From the NCBI RefSeq assembly GCF_009671205.1, contig NZ_CP045309.1:3720001-3784000 (forward strand): 64,000 nt of DNA, given 5' to 3'. Within the stretch, counting starts at the first letter, position 1. Every line of letters starts with the position of its first letter. Of this stretch, positions 1-7,494 are shown piece by piece. The notes beneath the pieces are model-generated. The model was not told the origin of the DNA. It did not search any database and worked only from the letters and a program-made list of their open reading frames with translations. A program made the translations under genes and the position numbers. The DNA comes from Micromonospora terminaliae (GTDB taxonomy: Bacteria; Actinomycetota; Actinomycetes; Mycobacteriales; Micromonosporaceae).

Positions 1-1687
1 GCCGGGGGAAGGTCTGCAGCTCGTTGGCGTACGCCACCACCTGCTCGGGGATGTCCTCGACGTCGACCGCCGCGACCGAGCCCCAGCGGTCGATCTGCTT
101 GCTCCAGGCGTCCTGCTGCCCGGGCGAGAACCCGAACGCCTTCGCCACGTCCCGCACCGCCGACCGCGGCCGGTAGGAGATGACGTTGGCGACCTGGGCG
201 GTGTGCTCCCGGCCGTACCGGGCGTAGACGTGCTGGATCACCTCCTCCCGGCGGTCGGACTCGATGTCCACGTCGATGTCCGGCGGGCCGTCCCGCTCCG
301 GGGCGAGGAACCGCTCGAAGAGCAGCCGGTGCCGCACCGCGTCCACGTTGGTGATCCGCAGCGCGTAGCAGACCGCCGAGTTGGCCGCCGAGCCCCGGCC
401 CTGGCAGTAGATGTCCTGCTCGCGGCAGAACGCGACGATGTCGTAGACCACCAGGAAGTAGCCCGGGAAGCCCAGGTCGTCGATCATCCGCAGCTCGTGC
501 TCCAGCTGCGCGTACGCCTCCGGGTGCGCCTCGGGCGGGCCGTAGCGCTCCCGGGCGCCGGCCATGGTGAGGTGGCGCAGCCAGCTCATCTCGGTGTGCC
601 CCGGCGGCACCGGGTACGCCGGCAGCTGCGGCGCGACCAGTTGCAGGTCGAAGGCGAGTTCCGCGCCGAACTCGGCGGCGCGGGCCACCGCACCCGGGTA
701 CGCGGCGAACCGCGCCGCCATCTCCGCGCCGCTGCGCAGGTGGGCGGTGGCGGCGGCGGGCAGCCAGCCGTCGATCTCGTCCAGGCTGCGCCGGGCCCGC
801 ACCGCCGCCACCGTGGTGGCCAACCGGCGCCGCCCCGGGGTGGCGTAGTGCACGTTGTTGGTGGCCACCGTGGGCAGCCCGGCCGCGGCGGCCAGCTCGG
901 CGAGGGCGTCGTTGCGGTCGGCGTCGAGCGGGTGGCCGTGGTCGGTCAGCTCCACCGCCACCGTCTCGGCGCCGAAGAGCGCGGTGAGCCGGTCCAGCTC
1001 CCGGGCCGCCGCGTCGACGCCCTCGGTGAGCAGCGCGGCGGGCACGTGCCCCTTGCGGCAGCCGGTGAGCACCAGCACGTGGTCTTTCAGTTCGGCGGCG
1101 ACCTCCTCCAGCTCGCCGTAGACCGGGCGGCCCTTCTCGCCGCCGCGCAGCTGGGCCCGGGCGATGGTGGCGGCGAGCCGGGCGTACCCCTCGTGGCCGT
1201 GGGCCAGCACCAGCAGGTGCGCGCCGTACGGGTCCGGCTCGCCGTTCTGCGGGCCGGGCAGCCCCAGGGAGAGCTCCGCGCCGAAGACCGTCGGCAGGTG
1301 CAGCGCGCGGGCCGCCTCGGCGAAGCGCACCACGCCGTAGAAGCCGTCGTGGTCGGTGACGGCGAGCGCGGTGAGCCCCAGCCGGGCGGCCTCCTCGGCC
1401 AGCTCCTCGGGGTGGCTGGCGCCGTCGAGGAAGCTGAAGTTGGAGTGCGCGTGCAGCTCCGCGTAGGGCACCGCGTCGTTGGGGCGGGGCAGCTCGGGCG
1501 GCGCGTACTCCTGCCGCTTGCGGCTCCACGCCGGGGAGTCGCCGCCGTCGGCGTCGACCGCGAGCGGGTCCACCACGTGCAGGTGCCGCTCACCCTTGGG
1601 GCGGCCCTTGCCGGACCGCCCGCCGGGCCGCCCGGAGAGCACCTGCTCCAGCTCCGACCACGGCATCTTCGGGTTGTGGAAGCTCAT
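1..1687 (-). CDS. dnaE2: Error-prone DNA polymerase DnaE2 (5' part; C-terminus beyond window)
   Basis: Alpha subunit of the C-family translesion polymerase that acts with ImuA and ImuB in SOS mutagenesis. About 562 residues are visible. After a basic lead of about 50 residues the PHP domain begins (YAELHAHSNFSFLDGAS), and the polymerase active-site region is present (PDIDVDI followed by ESDRREEVIQHVYARYG). The family is usually about 1050-1100 residues, so roughly half is missing at the left edge. The ATG at 1687 was chosen because GGGGGAG lies just upstream. It is the last visible gene of the minus-strand operon HEPN-imuA-imuB-dnaE2, separated from imuB by 186 nt that hold a palindrome. DnaE2 rather than DnaE1 is inferred from the imuA-imuB context and the amino-terminal sequence. 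Confidence 0.93.
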   Translation of the reverse strand, partial: MSFHNPKMPWSELEQVLSGRPGGRSGKGRPKGERHLHVVDPLAVDADGGDSPAWSRKRQEYAPPELPRPNDAVPYAELHAHSNFSFLDGASHPEELAEEAARLGLTALAVTDHDGFYGVVRFAEAARALHLPTVFGAELSLGLPGPQNGEPDPYGAHLLVLAHGHEGYARLAATIARAQLRGGEKGRPVYGELEEVAAELKDHVLVLTGCRKGHVPAALLTEGVDAAARELDRLTALFGAETVAVELTDHGHPLDADRNDALAELAAAAGLPTVATNNVHYATPGRRRLATTVAAVRARRSLDEIDGWLPAAATAHLRSGAEMAARFAAYPGAVARAAEFGAELAFDLQLVAPQLPAYPVPPGHTEMSWLRHLTMAGARERYGPPEAHPEAYAQLEHELRMIDDLGFPGYFLVVYDIVAFCREQDIYCQGRGSAANSAVCYALRITNVDAVRHRLLFERFLAPERDGPPDIDVDIESDRREEVIQHVYARYGREHTAQVANVISYRPRSAVRDVAKAFGFSPGQQDAWSKQIDRWGSVAAVDVEDIPEQVVAYANELQTFPR

Positions 1688-1714
1688 CCCGCACTCCCCC
1701 ACCCTTGGTCCGCC

Positions 1715-1766
1715 GAGATCTTGGAAGCTTTCGGCCCCCGGGTGGGCCACGAACTTCCAAGATCTC
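1715..1766. repeat. Intergenic palindrome between imuB and dnaE2
   Basis: Perfect 13-bp inverted repeat: GAGATCTTGGAAG at 1715-1727 and its complement at 1754-1766, with a 26-nt GC-rich spacer. It fills the only sizeable gap in the mutasome operon. It is more AT-rich than its surroundings, like the palindromes at 19138 and 22646, but its sequence differs from theirs. It could be an interspersed palindromic element, an internal attenuator or an RNA-processing hairpin. Confidence 0.75.
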
Positions 1767-1873
1767 CGAAGGCGGCGGGGCACGGCGATCCGTCCGCGCC
1801 ATCACGTTCGTGCGCTCTGTCGGGTGAAGGCCGGCGCGGCACGGCGGCACACCACGGGGTCGGGAGATGCCGC

Positions 1874-3676
1874 TCAGTCATAGATCGCCTCCACCAGCCA
1901 CTGCCCGCCCTCGACGGCGAGCAGCAGGGCGGCGCCGTCGGCCAGGCAGACCTGGAACCGGGCGCGGCGGCGCGCCTCGGCCGGCGCCCACCAGCGCTCG
2001 TCCACCGGCCACGGGCCGGCCCAGCCGGAGATGTCGGCCGGCCGGCCGGTGCCCACCGTCAACCGGGCCGGTGCCGCGCTGACCGCCAGCCGGGCGCTCA
2101 CCAGCACCGGCGCCCCCGTCGCGTCGTGCACCTCGGCCGGCAACGGGCTGGGCAGCACCACGGCCGGTGCCGGCGGTGGGATCCGCCCCGGCCACGGTGG
2201 CACCGGCGCCGCCCCGCCCGAGCGCGCCGCCCCGCCGCGCCGGCCGGGCCGCGCCACCGCACCGGCCCCGGCGGGCTGCGCCACCACACCGGCACGGACC
2301 ACGCCGGCCTGCCCGGCCGGTGCCGCCAGCTCGGTCGGGCGGGCAGGCTCGGTCGGGCGGGCAGGCTCGGTCGGGCGGGCAGGCTCGGTCGGGCGGGCAG
2401 GCTCGGTCGGTCGGGACGGCTCGGCGGCCGGCAGGGGTGGCGGGCCGGGGCGGGTGGGCAGGCGCTCGTCGCCCCACGGAACCAGGCGCACCTGGTCGGC
2501 CGGGGAGCGCCCGCCGCCGAGCACGGCGGTGACCACCGCCTCGGGGCCGAGGATGCCCTGTACCCGGCTCAACGCGCGGTGCGCCCGTTCCCGCTCCTCG
2601 CCGGTCTCCCCCCACAGGCCGGGTTGCAGGCCGGCCTGGGCGAGCACCCCGTCCGGCACCAGCCGCAGCCGGATGATCCCGGCGGTCGGGCGGGCCGGGC
2701 GGGCGCCGCCCCGGCCGTTGCTGCCGGAGAGCCAGCCGTCGAGCTGCCAGCGGACCCGGTCGGCGATGGCCGCGGCGGTGAGCAGGCCGTCGTGCCGCCA
2801 GACCCGGTGCAGCTCCTGGCCGTGCGCGGTGACCGCCTCGATGCCGAGCCGGGTGCAGGCCAGCCCGTGCGCGGCGAGCCGCTCGTGCAACTGCTCGGCC
2901 AGCGTGCGGGCGGCGAACGCCGCGGCGTCCACCCGGTCGATCGGCTCGTCGTGGTCGGCGGTGACGGTCAGGTCGGCGGGTGGCTGCCGGACCGCGAGCG
3001 GCCGGTGGTCCCGGCCGGCGGCGAGCCGGTGGGCCAGCGCCCCGTCGAAGCCGAACCGGGCCAGCACGTCGCCGGGGGGCAGCGCGGCGAAGTCGCCGAG
3101 GGTGCGTACGCCCAGCCGGCGCAGCAGGTCGGTCAGGGTGGGCCGGCCGAGCGCCTCGACGGGCAGGCCGGCCAGGAACTCCGGGGTCCCGCCGGGCGGC
3201 ACGATGCGCCCGTCCCGGGCGGCCAGCCCGGCGGCGAAGACCCCGTCGGCGATGCCGACCTGGCTCTCCACCGCGCAGGTCTGTGCGACGTGCTCGACGA
3301 TCCGCTCGGCCGCCGCCTCCTCGCCGCCGAGGTAGCGGCTGGGGCCCCGGGCGGCCAGGGCGCAGGCCCCGGGACGGATCACCTCGACCCCGGCGACCAC
3401 CTCCTCGACGGCGGCCACCACCGGCTCGAACGCGCGGGCGTCCCGGGCGGGGTCGTGGTCGACGACGGTGAGCTGGGGGCAGCGCCCCTGCGCCTCGCGC
3501 CGACGCAGGCCCCGGCGGACGCCCTCGGCCCGCGCCCGCTCGGAGCAGGCGACCACCCGGTTGGCGTGCAGCACCACGACCGGGTCGGTGGCCGGCACCC
3601 CGTCGACGATCTCGGCGGCGAGGACCGGCCAGTCCGGGCACCAGAGCAGCAGGGTCCGCGCCGGCGCACCGCTCAT
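1874..3676 (-). CDS. imuB: ImuB-like Y-family polymerase homologue (mutasome hub)
   Basis: 600-residue Y-family protein that in mycobacteria bridges DnaE2, ImuA' and the beta clamp. The start MSGAPARTLLLWCPDWPVLAAE corresponds to the Y-family beginning, but the metal-binding acidic residues of active DinB are absent (WCPDWPV), as expected for catalytically dead ImuB. A palm/finger region and helix-hairpin-helix segment (LGVRTLGDFAALPPGDVLARFG, near residues 185-210) follow. A QVRLVPWG stretch near 400 resembles the ImuB clamp-binding motif. Then comes a low-complexity linker with PTEPAR hexapeptide repeats, and a conserved C-terminal region (WWAPAEARRRARFQVC). The ATG at 3674-3676 overlaps the imuA stop as ATGA, so translation is probably coupled. 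Confidence 0.92.
   Translation of the reverse strand: MSGAPARTLLLWCPDWPVLAAEIVDGVPATDPVVVLHANRVVACSERARAEGVRRGLRRREAQGRCPQLTVVDHDPARDARAFEPVVAAVEEVVAGVEVIRPGACALAARGPSRYLGGEEAAAERIVEHVAQTCAVESQVGIADGVFAAGLAARDGRIVPPGGTPEFLAGLPVEALGRPTLTDLLRRLGVRTLGDFAALPPGDVLARFGFDGALAHRLAAGRDHRPLAVRQPPADLTVTADHDEPIDRVDAAAFAARTLAEQLHERLAAHGLACTRLGIEAVTAHGQELHRVWRHDGLLTAAAIADRVRWQLDGWLSGSNGRGGARPARPTAGIIRLRLVPDGVLAQAGLQPGLWGETGEERERAHRALSRVQGILGPEAVVTAVLGGGRSPADQVRLVPWGDERLPTRPGPPPLPAAEPSRPTEPARPTEPARPTEPARPTEPARPTELAAPAGQAGVVRAGVVAQPAGAGAVARPGRRGGAARSGGAAPVPPWPGRIPPPAPAVVLPSPLPAEVHDATGAPVLVSARLAVSAAPARLTVGTGRPADISGWAGPWPVDERWWAPAEARRRARFQVCLADGAALLLAVEGGQWLVEAIYD
2329..2418. repeat. 18-bp tandem repeat inside imuB
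   Basis: Four identical 18-bp units (2329-2346, 2347-2364, 2365-2382, 2383-2400) and a fifth diverged unit (2401-2418). On the coding strand they encode the hexapeptide PTEPAR in the linker before the ImuB C-terminal region. The unit length keeps the frame, so copy number can change without inactivating the gene. Identity of the units at nucleotide level suggests recent expansion. Confidence 0.95.
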
Positions 3677-4401
3677 GCCGACCCGACCACGGTGAGCCGG
3701 CGGACGGCGGCGCGGACGGCGCCGGCACCGGTCGACCGGGGGATCACCCGGGTCAGCTCGTCGCCGGGCAGCCAGACCTTGATCTCCTTGGGGCGGGCGG
3801 CCGCGCCCCGGCCGCGGGCCGAGACGGTCACCTCCCGGCGGCGCAGCCGGCCCCGGCCCGCCCCGAGCCCCTCCCAGACCCCGCGGACCACCTGGAGCGT
3901 CACGTCCGCGCCGTCCCACCGCCCGTACGGGACGAGCACGCTGCCGCGCTGCCGGGCCCGGGCGGCCAGCCGGGTGGCGACCGAGGCGGAGACCGTGGCC
4001 GGCACGGCGGTGACCACCACGTCGACCCCGTCGATGAGCGCGGCGACGACGGTGGGCCACTCCGGCCCGGGGTTCGGCACCAGGGCGAGCCGGTCCAGGG
4101 CGATGCCGGCCTCGGCCGCCGCGCCCGCCCCGAAGGTGGGCACGCCGACCACGGCGCACCACGAGCCGGCCCGGGACGCCTCGGCGAGCAGGGCGAGGAT
4201 CAGGGAGGTGGCGCCGCTGCGCCGGGGCTGGCCGGCGCCGACCGCGATGGTGCTGCCGCGCCGCAGCCCCCGGTTGGGCAGCAGCCCGGTCAGCTCGGGC
4301 CGGACGGGGAGCACCCGGTGGCCGCCCGCCGGGTCGGGCGCGCTGGCCGGGCGTACCAGTTCGGCCAGGGCGGCGGAACCGACCACCATGCGGCCCGCCA
4401 T
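3673..4401 (-). CDS. imuA: ImuA-like RecA-fold accessory protein of the mutasome
   Basis: 242-residue protein of the actinobacterial ImuA' type (RecA/SulA-like fold), predicted to bind ImuB and help DnaE2 at lesions. Visible are a RecA-like core (GLRRGSTIAVGAGQPRRSGA) and the ALLAEASRAGSWCAVVGVPT strand-helix unit. The P-loop lacks the usual GKT/S lysine, so ATP hydrolysis is doubtful; mycobacterial ImuA' is likewise divergent. The start at 4401 was chosen because a GGGGGG ribosome-binding stretch lies about 9 nt upstream; a second ATG at 4389 is possible. The gene is 162 nt downstream of the HEPN gene, beyond a strong hairpin, and overlaps imuB by 4 nt. Confidence 0.85.
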   Translation of the reverse strand: MAGRMVVGSAALAELVRPASAPDPAGGHRVLPVRPELTGLLPNRGLRRGSTIAVGAGQPRRSGATSLILALLAEASRAGSWCAVVGVPTFGAGAAAEAGIALDRLALVPNPGPEWPTVVAALIDGVDVVVTAVPATVSASVATRLAARARQRGSVLVPYGRWDGADVTLQVVRGVWEGLGAGRGRLRRREVTVSARGRGAAARPKEIKVWLPGDELTRVIPRSTGAGAVRAAVRRLTVVGSA

Positions 4402-4513
4402 CGGACCAACCCCCCGTCGTGTGTTCACCACGGGCGCCGGCCCGTGGATGGTGCTGTGGATCGTGCGGTGCGGGACGCGTTCAGCGGCCCGGCGGGTGTG
4501 TCCGCCGCCGGGA

Positions 4514-4560
4514 GTGGCGCCCGGCCACCCGGGGTCCCGCCGGTGGTGGCCGGGCGCCAC
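4514..4560 (-). terminator. Strong hairpin after the HEPN gene
   Basis: Perfect 16-bp inverted repeat, 4514-4529 and 4545-4560, with a 15-nt loop, starting 3 nt after the stop codon of the HEPN gene. No T-tract follows. It could end part of the transcripts before imuA, making the HEPN transcript more abundant than the mutasome genes, or protect the 3' end of a processed HEPN mRNA. Confidence 0.7.
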
Positions 4561-4563
4561 GAC

Positions 4564-5058
4564 TCAGGCGGCGGCTGCTCCGGGACGCGGCGCGGCGTCG
4601 GCCCCGCCGAGCCGGTGCAGCCCGTCGAGCGCCGGTTGGTGGGCCAGGCCGAGCGCGGTCTCCACCACGGTGACGAACTCCTCGGCGGCGCGGAGCAGGT
4701 CGTCGGCCTCCCGGGCGGTGACCACCCGGGGGATGCCGGCCTCGGCGGCGGCCCGCTTGCTGGCCCCGGCGGCGAAGTAGGCGGCCCACTCGTCCAGCTC
4801 GGGGGCGACGGCGGCGAGCAGCACCCAGACGCTGGTGATCCGGTTGCGCCGGGTGGGTGCGGGGCGGGCGCGGGCGGCGAGCAGGGCGGCGGCGGCGCGC
4901 AGCGCGGCGAGGTGGGCGGCGGCGTACCGGAGGCCGTCGGGGCGGGTCCGGGCGGCCTCGGCCAGCCCGTGGCGGGCCACCACGAGCAGTTGAGCGGGGG
5001 TGCGGTGCGGCAGCACGTGCGCGGGCACCGTGGGCGCCTGGGCCGGACTGGTCGACAT
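4564..5058 (-). CDS. SAV_6107-like HEPN-domain protein, first gene of the SOS operon
   Basis: 164-residue all-helical protein resembling the actinobacterial SAV_6107 HEPN family. The segment GLRYAAAHLAALRAAA contains an R-x4-H motif (RYAAAH), the catalytic signature of HEPN ribonucleases, so RNase activity is possible but unproven. Helices with AREADDLLRAAEEFVTVVE fill the C-terminal half; the last 15 residues are Ala/Pro-rich. ATG at 5058 was chosen for the GGAGGAGAG about 8 nt upstream; a GTG at 5196 would add a disordered tail without a ribosome-binding site. It is the first gene after the LexA box and lies 162 nt before imuA, which suggests a job in DNA-damage stress. Family assignment is by sequence character and context. 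Confidence 0.75.
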   Translation of the reverse strand: MSTSPAQAPTVPAHVLPHRTPAQLLVVARHGLAEAARTRPDGLRYAAAHLAALRAAAALLAARARPAPTRRNRITSVWVLLAAVAPELDEWAAYFAAGASKRAAAEAGIPRVVTAREADDLLRAAEEFVTVVETALGLAHQPALDGLHRLGGADAAPRPGAAAA

Positions 5059-5539
5059 GGTCTCTCCTCCGCGTGGGCCGGGGCGGGGCGGCCGCGCGAC
5101 GGGGAGCCGTCGCCCGGGGACGCCCGGAACGGGCGGTGCGGAGGAAGACGCACCAGGTGGGGGCCGGCCGGGTGTGGATGCTTCCCCACACCACACCCGG
5201 CCGGCGTACCGGCGGGTCCGTCGCCCGCCGCCCGGGGGTCGTGGGCGGCGGGCGACGATCCTGCCTTGACGGGTCCGGACTCGCGACTGTCCGGAGCCCG
5301 GTGCGGTCCGCGGAACCGCACCTCCCGGGAGCCGGAGCCGCGAAACACCGCTCCCGGACGTTGGAACGAGCGTACGACCGAATCGAACACTCGTTCTAAC
5401 TGCTCTGACAGTACACCTCCCCTCCGACGAAAATGCAACGTGTGACGCACCGGCGTGCCGAACGCCGGCCGGTCAACTCTCAGGGGGCGCACAGCCTCGA
5501 CAAAGGAGCCGCCGAACTCCGGGCTCCAGGGTTGACGGC
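5059..5539. other. 481-nt divergent regulatory region with three hairpins
   Basis: Gap between the HEPN gene (minus) and the ferric-reductase-like gene (plus). Next to the HEPN start it holds three inverted repeats: 15-bp arms 5163-5177/5191-5205, 15-bp arms 5219-5233/5243-5257, and 8-bp arms 5300-5307/5315-5322. The LexA box lies beyond them at 5385-5396. A 7-bp hairpin (5450-5456/5462-5468) lies on the other side toward the plus-strand operon. No convincing gene is present. If transcription starts near 5362 the HEPN mRNA has a leader of about 300 nt containing all three hairpins, which is unusually long for this leaderless-prone genome. Confidence 0.7.
5364..5397 (-). promoter_or_regulatory. 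LexA/SOS box and putative promoter of the mutasome operon
   Basis: GAAC-ACTC-GTTC at 5385-5396 is a perfect match to the actinobacterial/Gram-positive LexA consensus GAAC-N4-GTTC. A weaker half-conserved copy (GAAC-GAGC-GTAC) lies at 5364-5375, two helical turns away. On the minus strand GAACGA (overlapping the box) and TACGCT at 5374-5369 are spaced 16 nt, a plausible -35/-10 pair that LexA would cover. The site is expected to control the HEPN-imuA-imuB-dnaE2 operon; it may also influence the divergent gene at 5540. Confidence 0.88.
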
Positions 5540-6946
5540 ATGAACGTCAGCCATACCGCCGTCGCCGGACGGCGGATCCCGCGCCGGGCCCGGCCCGCGG
5601 CCCCGGCCTGGTGGGCCGACGTGGCCGGCAGCGCCGCGGTGCTCAGCCTGCTGGTGGTCACCGCGCTCTGGACCGCCGACCGCGGCGTGCAGGAGCTGCT
5701 GGGCGGCGTGGCCACCGGCCTCACCTCGCTCGGCCGGCTCGCCGGCCTGGTCAGCGCCGACCTGATGCTCGTCCAGGTGGTGCTCATGGCCCGGGTGCCG
5801 CTGATCGAGCGGCGCTTCGGCCAGGACCGGATCGCCCGCTGGCACCGGCTCACCGGCTTCACCTCGTTCCACCTGCTCCTGGCGCACGTGCTGCTGACCG
5901 TGCTCGGGTACGCCGGCACCGCCCGCCGGGGGGTGCTCGCCGAGACCTGGGACCTGGTCGCCACGTACCCCGGGATGCTGCTGGCCACCGCGGCGCTCGC
6001 CCTGCTCGTGCTGGTCGTGGTGACCTCGGTCCGCGCGGCCCGGCGCCGGCTGCGCTACGAGTCCTGGCACCTGCTGCACCTGTACGCGTACCTGGGCGTC
6101 GCGCTGGCCCTGCCGCACCAGCTCTGGACCGGCGCGGACTTCGTCGCCTCGCCGTTGGCCCGGGCCTACTGGTGGACCGTCTACCTGCTGGCGCTGGCCA
6201 GCGTGCTGGTCTGGCGGCTGGGGCTGCCGGCCTGGCGCTCGCTGCGGCACCGGATCGAGGTGGCCGCCGTGGTGCCCGAGGCGCCCGGCATCACCTCGGT
6301 CTGGCTGCGCGGGCGCCACCTGCACCGGCTGCCCGTCCGGGCCGGGCAGTTCCTGCTCTGGCGGTTCCTGGACGGTCCCGGCTGGTCCCGGGCCCACCCG
6401 TACTCGCTGTCCGCGCCGCCCAACGGCGACCTCATGCGGATCACGGTCAAGGACCTGGGCGACGGCAGCGCCCGGGTGGCCGCCCTGCGCCCCGGCACGC
6501 GGGTGCTCGTCGAGGGGCCGTACGGGCGGCTCACCGGGGAGCGCTGGCGCGGCGGCGGGATCACCATGCTGGCCTGCGGGGTCGGCATCACCCCGCTGCT
6601 GGCGCTGCTCTGGGAGCTGCCGTACGCGCCGGGCCAGGCGGTGCTGCTCTACCGCGCGCGTACCCCTGACGACCTGGCCTTCCGGGCGGAGCTGGACCGG
6701 CTCGCCGCCGAGCGCGGGCTGGTCGTGCACCACCTGGTCGGCCCCCGGGCGGCACGCCCGTCCTGGCTGCCGGCCTACGCCGAGGGGCTTTCCGACGCGG
6801 AGGCGCTGCGCCGGCTCTCCCCCGGCATCGCCGGGCACGACGTCTTCCTCTGCGGACCGGATGGCTGGGTCGACGCCGCCCGCGCCGCGACCCGCGCGGC
6901 GGGGGTCCCCGACGCGCACGTCCACCAGGAACGCTTCGCCTGGTGA
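5540..6946 (+). CDS. Ferric-reductase-like transmembrane flavoprotein with FAD/NAD(P) reductase domain
   Basis: 468-residue membrane oxidoreductase. Residues about 25-230 form six helices with histidines positioned for haem (RWHRLTGFTSFHLLLAHVLL and YESWHLLHLYAYLG), as in ferric reductase-like transmembrane domains. The cytoplasmic part has the FAD motif HPYSLSAPP, a phosphate-binding segment, the nucleotide-binding loop CGVGITPLLALL, and a C-terminal CGPDGW typical of ferredoxin-NADP reductase folds. Expected role: move electrons from NAD(P)H through FAD and haem across the membrane. The neighbouring FMN-binding exported protein and ApbE are likely its outer electron acceptor and that protein's flavin loader. 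The ribosome-binding site is weak. True substrate unknown. Confidence 0.88.
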   Translation: MNVSHTAVAGRRIPRRARPAAPAWWADVAGSAAVLSLLVVTALWTADRGVQELLGGVATGLTSLGRLAGLVSADLMLVQVVLMARVPLIERRFGQDRIARWHRLTGFTSFHLLLAHVLLTVLGYAGTARRGVLAETWDLVATYPGMLLATAALALLVLVVVTSVRAARRRLRYESWHLLHLYAYLGVALALPHQLWTGADFVASPLARAYWWTVYLLALASVLVWRLGLPAWRSLRHRIEVAAVVPEAPGITSVWLRGRHLHRLPVRAGQFLLWRFLDGPGWSRAHPYSLSAPPNGDLMRITVKDLGDGSARVAALRPGTRVLVEGPYGRLTGERWRGGGITMLACGVGITPLLALLWELPYAPGQAVLLYRARTPDDLAFRAELDRLAAERGLVVHHLVGPRAARPSWLPAYAEGLSDAEALRRLSPGIAGHDVFLCGPDGWVDAARAATRAAGVPDAHVHQERFAW

Positions 6947-6966
6947 CCGGCAGGAAAGGACGATCC

Positions 6967-7494
6967 ATGCGACGGATCACCATCTGGATGCTCTCGACGG
7001 TGGCCGCACTGGTGCTGCTGTTCAGCTACAAGACCAGCACCCTGGGCGCGGGCGGGGAGAGCAGCGCGATCGCCTCGGGCACCGACGGCGCCGGCAGCTC
7101 CTGGAGGGGCACGGACGGCGGCACCACCGGCTCGGGCTCCACGACCGGCGGCGACCGCGGCACCGGCAGCGACAGCAGCGGCAGCGACACCGGCAGCGGC
7201 GGCACGGGCAGCGGCGACGGCACGGCCACCGGGGCCGTGGCGCAGACCCGGTGGGGACCGGTGCAGGTGCGGATCACCGTCTCCGGCGGGAAGATCACCG
7301 ACGTCACCGCGGTGCAGGTGCCCGACGGCAACCACCGGGACCAGGAGATCAACGACTACGCGGTGCCGATCCTGCGGCAGGAGGCCCTCGCGGCGCAGAG
7401 CGCGCGGATCGACACCGTCTCCGGTGCCACCGTCACCAGCGACGGCTACCGGGAGTCCCTCCAGTCCGCCATCGACGCGGCGCACCTGCGATGA
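6967..7494 (+). CDS. Exported FMN-binding domain protein (ApbE substrate)
   Basis: 175-residue protein with an N-terminal membrane anchor (MRRITIWMLSTVAALVLLFS), a flexible Gly/Ser/Thr/Asp-rich linker (about 30-90) and one FMN-binding domain. The domain carries IDTVSGATVTSDGY, matching the D-x-x-[ST]-G-A-T-x-[ST] flavinylation motif in which the last Thr is linked to FMN through a phosphodiester bond. It therefore probably works outside the membrane as an electron carrier. ATG at 6967 follows AAAGGA by 7 nt. The gene lies 20 nt after the reductase and overlaps apbE (ATGA), so the three are one operon. Confidence 0.88.
   Translation: MRRITIWMLSTVAALVLLFSYKTSTLGAGGESSAIASGTDGAGSSWRGTDGGTTGSGSTTGGDRGTGSDSSGSDTGSGGTGSGDGTATGAVAQTRWGPVQVRITVSGGKITDVTAVQVPDGNHRDQEINDYAVPILRQEALAAQSARIDTVSGATVTSDGYRESLQSAIDAAHLR

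Noticed and set aside
3673..4560. Longer ImuA start at 4560
   Set aside because: The added residues run through the hairpin at 4514-4560 and are unlike the family N-terminus; ATG 4401 has a ribosome-binding site.
203..4780. 1525-codon open frame on the plus strand
   Set aside because: It is antisense to dnaE2, imuB and imuA, whose protein motifs are clear. Its translation is low-complexity Arg/Gly/Pro/Val and is a by-product of high GC.
4564..5196. Longer HEPN protein starting at GTG 5196
   Set aside because: The extra 46 residues are Pro/Gly/Arg-rich, the GTG lies inside a hairpin arm and has no ribosome-binding site, while ATG 5058 has GGAGGAGAG.
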